DNA from: Anastatus disparis
Lineage: Eukaryota > Arthropoda > Insecta > Hymenoptera > Eupelmidae
Direction of reading: 5' to 3'
NCBI GenBank assembly: GCA_017163975.1
Contig: JAFFSR010000396.1
Coordinates: forward strand, 496,001 to 560,000
DNA: 64,000 bases
In this document: positions 45,902 through 55,870 of the stretch, in pieces
Layout: each line of letters begins with the position of its first letter
How positions within the stretch are numbered: position 1 is the stretch's first letter
Translations under genes and position numbers: made by a program
Notes under the pieces: generated by a model
The model's input: only the letters and a program-made list of their open reading frames with translations
Database searches by the model: none
What the model was told of the DNA's origin: nothing

Positions 45902-47032
45902 GTGCTCCCACCTACTCTTTTAATTAAAAAAATAAATACTAAAAACATCATGGAGACCTCTGATAGCAGGAGTCTTTCATCTCAAAGTACTCAATCAACC
46001 GAAAAAAATAACGTAATGTCTGAAACCCATCAAGAAGTTTTAAACCAGGAAGTACGTCCAAATAGAGAACAAGCTATAGTTTTAGATGCAATAGAAGATA
46101 TACCGGTAAAACAATATGCAATCGCAGTGGCAAAACTGATAAATCCATTGAATATTATTTCAATTTCAAAAATCTCGCACTCTAGAGTTTGTTTATACTT
46201 AAAATCACAAGAAATAGCCGACAAACTAATTGAAGAGCACCCAATCATTGATGTAAACAATCATCCACTACAAGTAAGACACTACCTAGCCAAAACAAAA
46301 CGTATTATTATTTCTAATGTTCAGACCTCAGTACCAAACAGTGTTATAAAAAAGAAACTCTTGGAATTCAACGTCAATTTAAAATCCAAAATTACAACAA
46401 TCAAAACAGGATGGGCCGATATTGGCCTCGGTCACATTGAAAGCTTTTGAAGACAAGTTTATATAGATCAAGATGATGTAAACAAAATTCCAGAGACCGC
46501 TTTAAGTACTCATAAAGATGTAAATTATTGGATATACCTCTCAGCAGCAAAGCTTATGTGCTTCTTATGTAAGGAGGAGGGGCACTTAGCGAAACACTGC
46601 AAAAGTAATGAAAAATTCACACAACAACAGGCAAACAACGAATCTCGAGACACAAACAACAGTCAGGACAGTCAAAATGAGATGGCATCAAATCAAGATT
46701 TTCCTCTATTAACTCCTCAAAACCAAGATACCTTTAAGATTCCTCCAGGAAAACGTCCACTCAAAACATCAACAGGATCAACACAATCTCTCAGTACTTC
46801 CAACTCAACCTCCCTGCCAGACTACAACAACGAAACAATAAAGGTGATTAAAAAAGGAAAATCTAAAAATGCCATTATATCAAAACCCAAACCTACACCT
46901 TCCGTAGAAGAATCAAAAGCTAGTCTAGTAGAAGCTTTCAATTATATAAATGAAAACAAAATCAACGTAGAAATTTCAATATATGACTTAGCAAATTTTC
47001 TAACAGAAACGACACCAAAAACATCGCTTTAA
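45902..47032 (+). pseudogene. I-like ORF1 (gag-like), one premature TGA
   Basis: A single frame runs 45902-47032 with one TGA at 46448-46450, between GHIESF and RQVYIDQDD; an Arg CGA codon would fit at that place in the family. The N-terminal part (about 45-180) is RRM-like and basic; a knuckle CFLCKEEGHLAKHC (C-x2-C-x4-H-x4-C) is encoded at about 46559-46602. The tail is Asn/Ser/Thr-rich and low in complexity. It would bind element RNA. An alternative start is the ATG at 45951 (METSDSRS), which has a normal context; the frame beginning at 45902 has a non-ATG start. Confidence 0.78.
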
Positions 47033-47067
47033 AATATACACAAAATTTTGACAATTTAATTACAACT

Positions 47068-47472
47068 TTAAGGGGTATCCGCATACCGGCATAGAATTCT
47101 ACCTTATCTACATTTGAATTTTGCATTTTAATACAAATTTAACTATTTACGACTGAAATTCATAGAAGAGGCACATTCTTAACATTCTCAAGAATTGATT
47201 GCAATGTTAAGAGACAGTATAAAAGTGAAAATGAAGACGAAAACTGCAAAATACGATTATTCATAACTACATTGGAAAGTTAATCGTATTAAGCAGTTTT
47301 CGTCTTCATTTTCACTTTTATACTGTCGTTTAACATTGCAATCAATTCTTTAGAATGTTAAGAATGTGCCTCTTCTATCAATTTCAGTCATTAATAGTTA
47401 AATATTTATTAAAATGCATAATTGAAATGTAGATAAGGTAGAACTCTATGTCGGTATGCTGATTCCCCTTAA
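47068..47472. mobile_element. TTAA foldback MITE family L, copy 2 (405 bp, uninterrupted)
   Basis: The ends read TTAAGGGGTATCC and, inverted, TTAAGGGGAATCA, with TTAA at 47068-47071 and 47469-47472. The hairpin is complete, with a central loop near 47256-47280. It lies between ORF1 and ORF2 of the I-like element and is the reference for unpacking the nest at 22805-24459. Confidence 0.93.
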
Positions 47473-47632
47473 AAACAGTATACGACCACATTTCAATAAA
47501 AAGTTTAAAAGCCAGAATTATCAGATTAATTAAAAAATTGGATAACCCGTGTAACCTATACAGCAATAGTGAAGAAATTTCATCTTCGGAAGAGTAAACA
47601 ATCATCTCATTATAAAATACAATTGAACGAAA

Positions 47633-50173
47633 ATGGATAACAAAAATCTCAAAATACTCTACTGGAATGTCAGGAGTCTAACTAAACACAAAGAGGAGAT
47701 CGAAATCATCTTAAAAGAAACAGATATTCTTATATGTGTGGAAACTTGGTTAAAAGAAGAACATCAACTCAATTTTGCAGGATTCAACATTTATAGACAA
47801 GACAGAACATATTCTCGAGGAGGAGGAATCATCTTTATTATAAGAAAAAATATAGCATATAAGGTATTAAAAGACATAAAGTCTCCCGATCAAACATTCG
47901 AATTATGTGGGATAACTGTTAACAACACTACACCGGAATTTAATATATTCGCTTGCTACAGAGCTCCTGGTCAGATCACTGCTCAAAACACATGGGACGA
48001 AATTATCGATAGCGTCAATACATCACATAAAAACTCCTTATTAATTGGCGACTTTAACGCACATAATGTTAATTGGAACTGTTCTCATAACGATTCAAAC
48101 GGGATTAGACTTCAAAAAGCTATTGATAATTTCGACCTATGCTTATTAAACTCTGATAGTATATCACACATAGACTCTTACAGAAATAAAACGTCAAATA
48201 TTGACCTAATTTTCTCAAGTAGCCAATTTTCTCAACTCTTAAATTTTAAAATCAAGGACGAAACATGGGGCTCTGATCATTTTCCCATAACGGTAAATAT
48301 CAACAACTTAAAATATCGATACACAAAAAAATCACAAAAAATCTATTCCAAACGGACCGATTCGGAAAAAATAAACGAGAGTCTTTTGAACGTCTTTGAT
48401 AAATTTTACACTAATGATTTCAATTCCGCCACAGCTGACATAAAATATCAAATTTTTTTCGATACTGTCTCAGAAAACATCATAAAATTTACTCCTAAAA
48501 GAAAAAACACTAAAAACCTAGTCTCACACTCAAATCCTGTTACATGGTGGGATCAGGACTGTTATAAACACAAAAGACTTAGAAAAGCAGCTTATTTAAA
48601 ATGGCACCATACTCAAAATCTCACTGACCTAATTGAATATAACAGACGCTGTGCAGCCTTCAAAAAATTATGTAAAAAAAAGAAAATAGATAATTTCAAA
48701 AAATTCTCCGAGACAATAAACTTTCAAACAGACATCGAATACACTTGGAAAAAATGCAAAATCCTGAATAATAAATGGATAAAAACAGAAAACATTAACA
48801 TAACAGAACACTTACAGAATCAAAAAGAAATCAATCAAGCACTCGACAAATTAAGCCCACCTTTCGTCCCAACAAATCCAAACTATTTACCAACTTGTAA
48901 AAATAATGACTTTCTCGACAACCTTATTAATCTCAACGAATTCAACATAGCATTAAATTCAAAAAGCCCAAAAGCCTCTCCAGGTCCGGATGGTATAGAT
49001 TATTTCATACTAAAAGCGCTTCCACTAAAATATAAGCTACTTCTCATCGACATATTCAATGAAATATACAATACTAACCGTTTTCCACTTACTTGGAATA
49101 ATTCTTTCATACACTTTATAAAAAAAGCAAATGGTACCGACTATCGACCAATCTCCTTAACCTCATGCGTAGGCAAAATTTTTGAAACAATATTTATAAA
49201 CAGGCTGTTTTTCTGGTGCGAAAAAAACGACTTAATTCATACAAGTCAAACAGGTTTCCGTAGAGGCCAAGCATGCACAGATAATGTTGCAAACTTAGTT
49301 TTATATGCACTAGAAGGATTCAAACTCAAAAGAGACACAATAGTGGCTTTCTTAGATGTAAAGGGAGCCTTTGAAAACGTTGTAATTGACATCTTATTAG
49401 ACAAACTCGCAGCTCTGGGCTGTCCTCTAAACCTAGTGAAATTGATTAAATTTTTATCATTTGAAAGAAAAATATTTTATGCCGGGAGCAATGACAATTA
49501 CAGACTCGTTTTCAAGGGGGTCCCTCAAGGAGGAGTACTAAGCCCTCTCTTATATATAATATATGTATCACAAATCACCGCTAACCTTCCGAAAACTGTT
49601 AAGATATCTCAATTTGTCGACGATATCACAGTATACTCAAAATATGGATCTCTCATAAAAAGTAAAAATCTAATTGAGAAATCTGTAAACTGCATTAAAA
49701 ATAATCTATTCCTATTAGGCCTTGAACTTTGTTACAATAAAACGGTAATTCTACACTTAAATAACAGAAATATTCCTTCGGACAACATTCAAATCGCCAT
49801 CAGCGACAGCCTTATAAATTCTACAAACCACACTCGTTTCTTAGGAATCATTATTGACTACCAATTAAATTTCAGTAAACATGTTGACCAAGTATTAAAA
49901 AAATGTTATAAGGCTACAAACCTCATTAAATTCCTATGTGGCACTTGGTGGGGGTCCAACCCGCAAACACTAATAAATCTCTACAAAAGCTATATACGAT
50001 CATTAATTGACTTTGGCATACACATATACTTCCCTACTAGACAAAAATCTATTCAAAAAATCGAAAAACTACAATTGCACTACCTTAGAATCGCCATGGG
50101 ATACTGTAAAAGCACCGCCTACCAACGTCATTCTAGAAGAGTCAAAACTCACGTCAATTCAAGATCGTGCTAA
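47633..50173 (+). CDS. I-like ORF2: endonuclease and reverse transcriptase (5' intact part)
   Basis: 846 residues are open from the ATG. The endonuclease has WNVRSL (N12), ETWL (E37), GDFNAHNVNW and SDHFPIT. The RT has YRPISLTSCVGKIFE, FLDVKGAFE with D575, GVPQGGVLSPLLY and FVDD at 661-664, so catalytic Asp residues are kept. After AMGYCKST the frame is lost: the correct continuation (PTNVILEESKLTSIQDRAK) is in another frame from about 50120. ORF1 lies upstream beyond a nested MITE. The EN and RT domains look intact, but the protein would lack RNase H. Confidence 0.88.
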   Translation: MDNKNLKILYWNVRSLTKHKEEIEIILKETDILICVETWLKEEHQLNFAGFNIYRQDRTYSRGGGIIFIIRKNIAYKVLKDIKSPDQTFELCGITVNNTTPEFNIFACYRAPGQITAQNTWDEIIDSVNTSHKNSLLIGDFNAHNVNWNCSHNDSNGIRLQKAIDNFDLCLLNSDSISHIDSYRNKTSNIDLIFSSSQFSQLLNFKIKDETWGSDHFPITVNINNLKYRYTKKSQKIYSKRTDSEKINESLLNVFDKFYTNDFNSATADIKYQIFFDTVSENIIKFTPKRKNTKNLVSHSNPVTWWDQDCYKHKRLRKAAYLKWHHTQNLTDLIEYNRRCAAFKKLCKKKKIDNFKKFSETINFQTDIEYTWKKCKILNNKWIKTENINITEHLQNQKEINQALDKLSPPFVPTNPNYLPTCKNNDFLDNLINLNEFNIALNSKSPKASPGPDGIDYFILKALPLKYKLLLIDIFNEIYNTNRFPLTWNNSFIHFIKKANGTDYRPISLTSCVGKIFETIFINRLFFWCEKNDLIHTSQTGFRRGQACTDNVANLVLYALEGFKLKRDTIVAFLDVKGAFENVVIDILLDKLAALGCPLNLVKLIKFLSFERKIFYAGSNDNYRLVFKGVPQGGVLSPLLYIIYVSQITANLPKTVKISQFVDDITVYSKYGSLIKSKNLIEKSVNCIKNNLFLLGLELCYNKTVILHLNNRNIPSDNIQIAISDSLINSTNHTRFLGIIIDYQLNFSKHVDQVLKKCYKATNLIKFLCGTWWGSNPQTLINLYKSYIRSLIDFGIHIYFPTRQKSIQKIEKLQLHYLRIAMGYCKSTAYQRHSRRVKTHVNSRSC

Positions 50174-51257
50174 ATGTCTCACTCATTCCTTTACCATCAA
50201 AGTTCTATCAAACAATAGTCTCCAAATTAACCAAACCATTCACTCATTTCACGCCAACCTTGAAAAAAATAAATGCAAAAGGAAAAAACTATTTCAATAT
50301 GCCATAGACGACTGTTTAAATATTTAAAAAAATACTCTTTTTCATAATAACAATTATCACATTCACAACTTCGAGTTTCAAGACATTATAACAAAAATTC
50401 CAATAGACATTAACACAGGACATAAACTTAAGACTACAAAAAACCTATCAGCAGATTTAGCCTCAATAACCAACAAAGCAAATACTATTAATATCTACAC
50501 AGACGGCAGTAAAAACGATCAGACTAATAATCGCCTGCTTGTGCAATGAAAAAAATTTTCACGGCTGAAGCACTGACTCCCTCAGTGTAATTCTTTCACT
50601 ACAATCAGAAAAACTCAGTATATCCACTAACCCTTATATATTACAAATAAAACAAAAATATTTTAAATTAATAAAAAAATACTCAAATAATTATAAAATA
50701 AATTTTATTTGGGTCCCCTCTCATTGTGGAATTAAGGGCAATGAAGAGGCAGACCAACTAGCAAAAGATGCCACCACTCTCGAACCATCCACTGAACTTT
50801 GTGTCCCTTTTACAGACTTCCGAACCATCTTCAAACGAAATGCCAAAAAAACACTAAAATTTCTAATCAAACTCTAGGCCTTTCAAAAAGAATAGATTAT
50901 TTTCAATCATTAGTAACAGACAGAACTCTACCCTGGTTCTTCAATCGAAAATTAACAAGATATGAAATTGTAACAACTAATAGATGTAGAGCGAACCATT
51001 ATAACCTAGCCGCCTCTCTTGCACGCGTAAAAATTGTAAAACACAATCTCTGCGACTAGAACAAAAGTACACAAGACCTAAACCACATAATTAGTCATTG
51101 TCCAATATATGCAAACCAAAGAACAACACTAAATAATAAATTACAACAACACAATATTCATCCATCAAACATTACAAATCTCTTTCTAAAGGCTGGCCAA
51201 AATAATGTAATTAAAGATATCTGTAAATTCTTTCAAAATTGTAACCTCAATGTATAA
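50120..51257 (+). pseudogene. I-like ORF2 C-terminal part: broken RNase H and Cys-His motif
   Basis: Fragments in several frames: DRAKCLTHSFTIKVLSNNS, then IYTDGSKND near 50498 (RNase H start), FTAEAL near 50560, and FIWVPSHCGIKGNEEADQLA near 50707 (RNase H end). Between the last two, spacing is too short for a whole domain, so part is deleted. Then LPWFFNRKLTR, and HNLCD..QDLNHIISHCPIY, the C-terminal Cys-His motif with one stop. It ends at NCNLNV then TAA at about 51257. Confidence 0.8.
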
Positions 51258-52274
51258 ATTTAATCATGTATGTATAAATATTGTCCTTTATGCAAAATAA
51301 AGGTATAGCTGTATGAGCCTCTTCAGGCTTAGATAAGCTTAAATAAATAAAAAAAAAAATATATAGAGCTATTACACGCTAGAAAAAGAACAGGAACAGA
51401 TATACGAAATACTTTGCTTCTATATATGAGAAATAAGCGCGTTGTTCCTAGCAACAACTCGCTATTCCATGTAAACAAGATTTCAATGTACTCGCATGCT
51501 AACATTTTTTTACGCAGTGTGAAAATAGACAACATAGCTCTCGCAAAAGTGTGACTTAAGTGCAGATTTAGATTACATACTGTTAAAAATGCCAAAGACA
51601 AGGTTCATATTATTAAATCATGATGATAATGTTTGTATTGATAAATTTTTCTTTCGAAATATAAATTCATATGTAATCTAAAGTTGATATTTTGACCGTA
51701 CTTAATATAGCTGCACCTGTGAAATGACTTATTTACCAAAATATTTTCTTTTATTAAAGCAATATAATATTTAAAAGATTTCATCACATATAAAGTAGTG
51801 AAATATCAACAAAATCATGAAAGAAGTGTTTAAATACCTAATCTAAAATGTGGATTCGTGCAGAAATATGATGCGAATATTTGTAAATCTTATTTTTCTG
51901 ACTTGATTGCATAATTAAATTCATAAATAAAGTTCTAGAATACAATTTCATAATATAAATAATAATACAAAGTCTGGAAATGAGCTACAATCAGCTAAAA
52001 ATGTCGAAAAAATCATTTTTTTGCATACTTAACTATGGCGCACCAACAGGAAATATTTGGGAAAATTCAGGCAAGTAATTTTAAACAAAATACAAGTTTT
52101 TTTGCAAGAATTGGCCCTGTACCGCATTTCCCGTGAAAATAGGAAGGGTTTGAATTTTTTCTTCATCCTTTTAGGTTATATAACATCATCAAATCTTTAT
52201 GAAAAAATTCTACATGATTTGTAACCATTTAAACTATAAGCACGATTTTCTTGGTTTTTTTTACTGACTAGATG

Positions 52275-53260
52275 CGGAAAATTCAACACAAAGAATCGAT
52301 AAAACGGCTTAGGAGAAAGATGTAAAAATAAATGATTTAAAAGAAAAATTTAAAAACAATGAGACTTGAACGCAAGGTCCAGAGTCCTACAGCAATAAAA
52401 TTGAAATCCCACTACCTAAGTATGAAGGTAAAGAGATCGAAAGACCAATAAAATTTTTAAACGAGATTTGAAAAATACATCGCAATAAAAAAATTATAAG
52501 AGGAAGAAATCCTCCAGTTGTTGCAGATAGTTCTGCAAAAAGATGCAAACGAATGGTGGTACGTTTATCAAGACGATGTATTCACTTATGGAGGTTTTAA
52601 AGACCTTTTCCTAGACAGATATTGGAACGAAGATATCAAATGGAAATCTAGGAGAAAAGTTGAATTTGGACAATTTTTCGAAAACGGAAAAATGAGTCGT
52701 ATGACTTACACCACTCAAATTTATGGCCATGCCAAAGAATTAAATCTTAATATAATGATAAAGAATTAGCTAATCAAGTCAGCAAGGATTTCGATAGAAA
52801 TGTTAGGCAAGCGATGGAATTTTCGCAGAAAAGAGATAAAAATACATTATTTAAAATCTTATCAGATTTTGAAAACGATGACAAACTGCAAGAAAAAATA
52901 ACATCAAATAAAAATGAATATTATAAGTAATAATAACCAAAAAACTTTTTAAAAAAGTGATAACCAACAAAAAACACTATAATCAAAACAATAATCAAAA
53001 TCAAATTAATTATAAACAAAACAATAAAAAACCTCCATACAATACTGTTCTAAATGTTACCAAAGTAACAGAAAGCAGTGATAAACAAAAAACCCAACAA
53101 CGCGAAAAATTAAAAGCACCTGTAAATTGAAAAATGATAAAACAAAACAGCAAAGATGTTTTTAATATAGACATTAACGATGAAACTAATAATAAAAATC
53201 AGGAAAACTGAGTAAAGTTGCATCTGATGTAAATGAAAAAAGAGGTGAGGTTGCAACAGA
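52275..53260 (+). pseudogene. Ty3/gypsy gag fragment
   Basis: Frames with stops encode KIEIPLPKYEGKEIERPIKF and, from 52518, LQKDANEWWYVYQDDVFTYG then FKDLFLDRYWNEDIKWK and RMTYTTQIYGHAKELN, the usual capsid-like gag pattern (WW..F..F...FW...). An Asn/Lys-rich tail follows with no zinc knuckle visible. It begins right after the foldback arm. Confidence 0.65.
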
Positions 53261-53690
53261 TAAAAAATCCCCAAGATTAATATCACCTATGCAGGAAAGC
53301 ATGAAACATGATTTAATTCATGATATAGACCAAAAAAAGTCACAAGAAAATAAAGTTATATGTTGCCCGGAAATCTAAATTGAATTGGAAAATATAAAAG
53401 TAAAAGCTCTAATTGATTCAGATAGCAAAGTCACTTGCATATCTGAGCAAATTTATTTCGAGAATTACGAAACATTTAAAAACGGTTCTTTATTGTGAAT
53501 ATCTGGAAAATTTATAAATACAGCAACAGGTGCAAAAACTACAAGAATAAAAAGGCAAATATTACTAAAAACAAAATTTAAAAATGAGAACATAAAATTA
53601 ATTTACTTAATAATTCCTAAACTAGTAAAAGATGTTATCATTGGATATGATACTTGAAAAACCTTGAGGATAAATACGATGCTAAAAGAG
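53261..53690 (+). pseudogene. Gypsy retropepsin fragment
   Basis: VKALIDSDSKVTCISEQIY at about 53399-53455 matches the protease active-site region, but the motif is DSD where DTG/DSG is required. LIYLIIPKLVKDVIIGYDT matches the distal flap region. Stops interrupt it. Confidence 0.65.
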
Positions 53691-54007
53691 ATAAAAACTA
53701 TAAATAAAATATAAAATAAAAAATAAAAATAAAAAATAGAAATAAAATAAATAGAAATAAAATAGAAATATAATCAATAGAAATAAAAAATAGAGCAAAA
53801 ATTGAAAATGCAAAAAACCCACATTTTCAATTCAAATTTGGAGAACTACAAGTATAAAAAGGCAAATATTACTAAAAACAAAATTTAAAACATCTGGCGT
53901 TGTCTCTCTCTCTTATCCGCGCGCGAATTTAACGTCTTCCTTCTGCCGCATATATTATCGTATTTTAAAAGCAAGGTTCGAGTAGCATGGCCAATTTGCC
54001 ATGTTAC
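53690..54007. repeat. A-rich simple repeat, 47-bp duplication and LTR piece between protease and RT
   Basis: 53695-53800 is an AAATAAAAATAG-type repeat. 53844-53890 repeats 53538-53584 of the protease almost exactly. About 53890-54005 ends in GCATGGCCAATTTGCCATGT, the tip of the minus-strand LTR seen at 28463-29344. The first part of RT is missing here. Confidence 0.6.
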
Positions 54008-55195
54008 AACAAGCTCTTATTGGTAGATAGAATTAACTGAGCCAAGTAAAAAATATACTACGTTTGAAATTGATAGCAAATTATATGAATTTAACGTAGC
54101 TGCATTTAGTATCAAAACTAGCAGCGCTGCATTGTTAAGAGGTCTAGATAATGTTATAAAAGATTTGCAAGATTTCGTACTAGCTTTTGTCGATGATTTG
54201 CATATAAGATCATCTACATTCGATGAATATTAAAATCATTTGAAGCAATTATTTAAAAAAGCTATAAAATATAATTTAACATTTAATTATAAAAAGTCAA
54301 ATTTCTTAAGGCAAAAAATTGAATTTCTCGGACACCTCATAACTCAAAACGGAATAACACCTGATCCAGAGAAAATAATCAATTAAACATTTTAAAACAC
54401 CAAAGGGTGTAAAAGAACTTCAAGCATTCTTGGGATTTATAAATTTTTACACTAAATTCGCCAAAGGTTATGCAAACGAAATTTTACCTTTAATTGGCTT
54501 ATTAAAAAAAATGTGCCTTATGAATGGGGGGCAAGGCAGCAAAAAGCCTTTAAAAACATAAAAGATCTTTTTACCGAAAATATAATTTTAAAATTTATAG
54601 ATATGGAAAAACCTTTCATACTAACGACAGATGCAAGCGATGACGCAATAGCTGCAATCTTGTCACAATTAGATGAATATAATCGTGAAAACATAGTCTG
54701 GTTTATAAGCAGAACTCTAAAAGGTAGTAAAAAAGAGTTATTGGCTGTGGTATGATCTTTACAGAAATAAGACACATATCTAAGAGGTACCAAAGAAATA
54801 ATGGTAAGAACTGATCACGAAGCTATTACGTTTCTAAATAAATATGAATTCAATAAGTACAGATTAAGAAGATGGGCATTATTGATCCAAGATTTTAATA
54901 TAATACTAGAGCATATAAACTGGAAAAATAAATGCGGCTGCCAATTTCTTAAGAAGGCAAGCATCTGATATAGCAGAACACGATGAAAATGAAATATTAA
55001 TTGCTAATATCAGAAATAAATAAAAAATTATTAAACAATTAAAAAAATTATTAAAAAGCTTTAAAAAAGCCCAAAAATGATGCATATTGCATCCAAGTAA
55101 AGTAAAAATTAACTGATTTAAAAAATAATAAAATAAAAAATCATTATAAATATGAAAATGATAAATTGTACAAATTAAATGAATCAGGATCTCAG
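54008..55195 (+). pseudogene. Gypsy RT and RNase H fragment
   Basis: In shifting frames: YTTFEIDSKLYEFNVAAF, then LAFVDDLHIRSS (catalytic FVDD), IEFLGHLITQNGITPDPEKI, LQAFLGFINFYTKFAKGYAN, WGARQQKAFKNIKDLF, TTDASDDAIAAILSQ (RNase H), RTDHEAITFLNKYE and RRWALLIQDFN. This is the palm-to-RNase H order of Ty3/gypsy pol. It fades at about 55195 where satellite starts; no integrase follows. The integrase pieces at 24.6-27.2 kb could be from a related family. Confidence 0.82.
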
Positions 55196-55870
55196 ATATG
55201 TATATTAAGCTACGGAATCCACTTCATAGGGCCACGTTCGGAATAGTACCACATTCTGTCGCTAATTTGTCGCTAATTTGTTGCTCTATCCCGGATTTTG
55301 TCGCTCCAGCCGTTTCCGAGAAACAATGGCTACCGTAGCTTAATATTAAGCTACGGCATCAACTACAGTAACTCAGGAACGGCTAGGGTTAGCAACTCCA
55401 TTCTGGTTGCATAATTTGTCACTTTTTTGTCGCTCTAAGATAGAATAGTTCGTAAGTCCCAAAACCTGACCCAGACCCGGATATGGCCATTGGGCCCGAG
55501 TGAAAATGGAAACTTTTTTTCTTTGTGTATCTAAAAAGTCATGCGATGTTTGATAATTTGTTGCTAATTTCTCGCTGACATTTAATCCAACACTGGATTT
55601 TGTCGCTCCAGCCGTTTCCGAGAAACAATGGCTACCGTAGCTTACTATTAAGCTACGGCATCCACTACAGTAACTCAGGAACGGCTAGGGTTAGCAACTC
55701 CATTCTGGTTGCATAATTTGTCGCTTTTTTGTCGCTCTAAGATAGGATAGTTCGTAAATCCAAAAACCTGACCCAGACCCGGATATGGCCATTGGGACCG
55801 AGTGAAAATGGAAACTTTTTTTCTTAATGTATCTAATAAGTCATGCGATGTTTCTAATACTCAAGTAGCT
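55196..55870. repeat. 302-bp tandem pair with a 24-bp palindrome, at the satellite edge
   Basis: ATTTTGTCGCTCCAGCCGTT starts at 55295 and again at 55597, followed in each copy by the same sequence through GGATATGGCCATTGGG. Each copy has CCGTAGCTT and AAGCTACGG arranged as a 24-bp palindrome, perfect at 55333-55356 and with one central change at 55635-55658. TTGTCGCT motifs link it to the following array. Confidence 0.85.

Larger units (their letters stand above)
45770..51358 (+). mobile_element. I-like non-LTR retrotransposon with 12-bp TSD
   Basis: ATATATAGAGCT is duplicated exactly at 45758-45769 and 51359-51370. Between lie a 5' UTR of 132 bp, ORF1 with a CCHC knuckle, an inserted TTAA MITE (47068-47472), ORF2 with endonuclease, RT and RNase H traces, a C-terminal Cys-His motif and an A-rich tail. 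The APE endonuclease, RT and RNase H set fits the I/LOA/R1 range. The element is complete in length but disabled by a TGA in ORF1 and by shifts and a deletion in the RNase H part of ORF2. Confidence 0.9.
43985..52274. mobile_element. Foldback element with inverted arms of about 0.8 kb, filled by insertions
   Basis: Arms 43985-44792 and 51468-52274 are reverse complements at high identity, starting CATCTAGTC. They include the same 60-residue frame on opposite strands (MMKSFKYYIALIKENI). Subtracting the I-like retrotransposon leaves about 1.07 kb between the arms, which itself holds two hairpin MITEs. No transposase is visible. Target duplication was not found. Confidence 0.75.
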
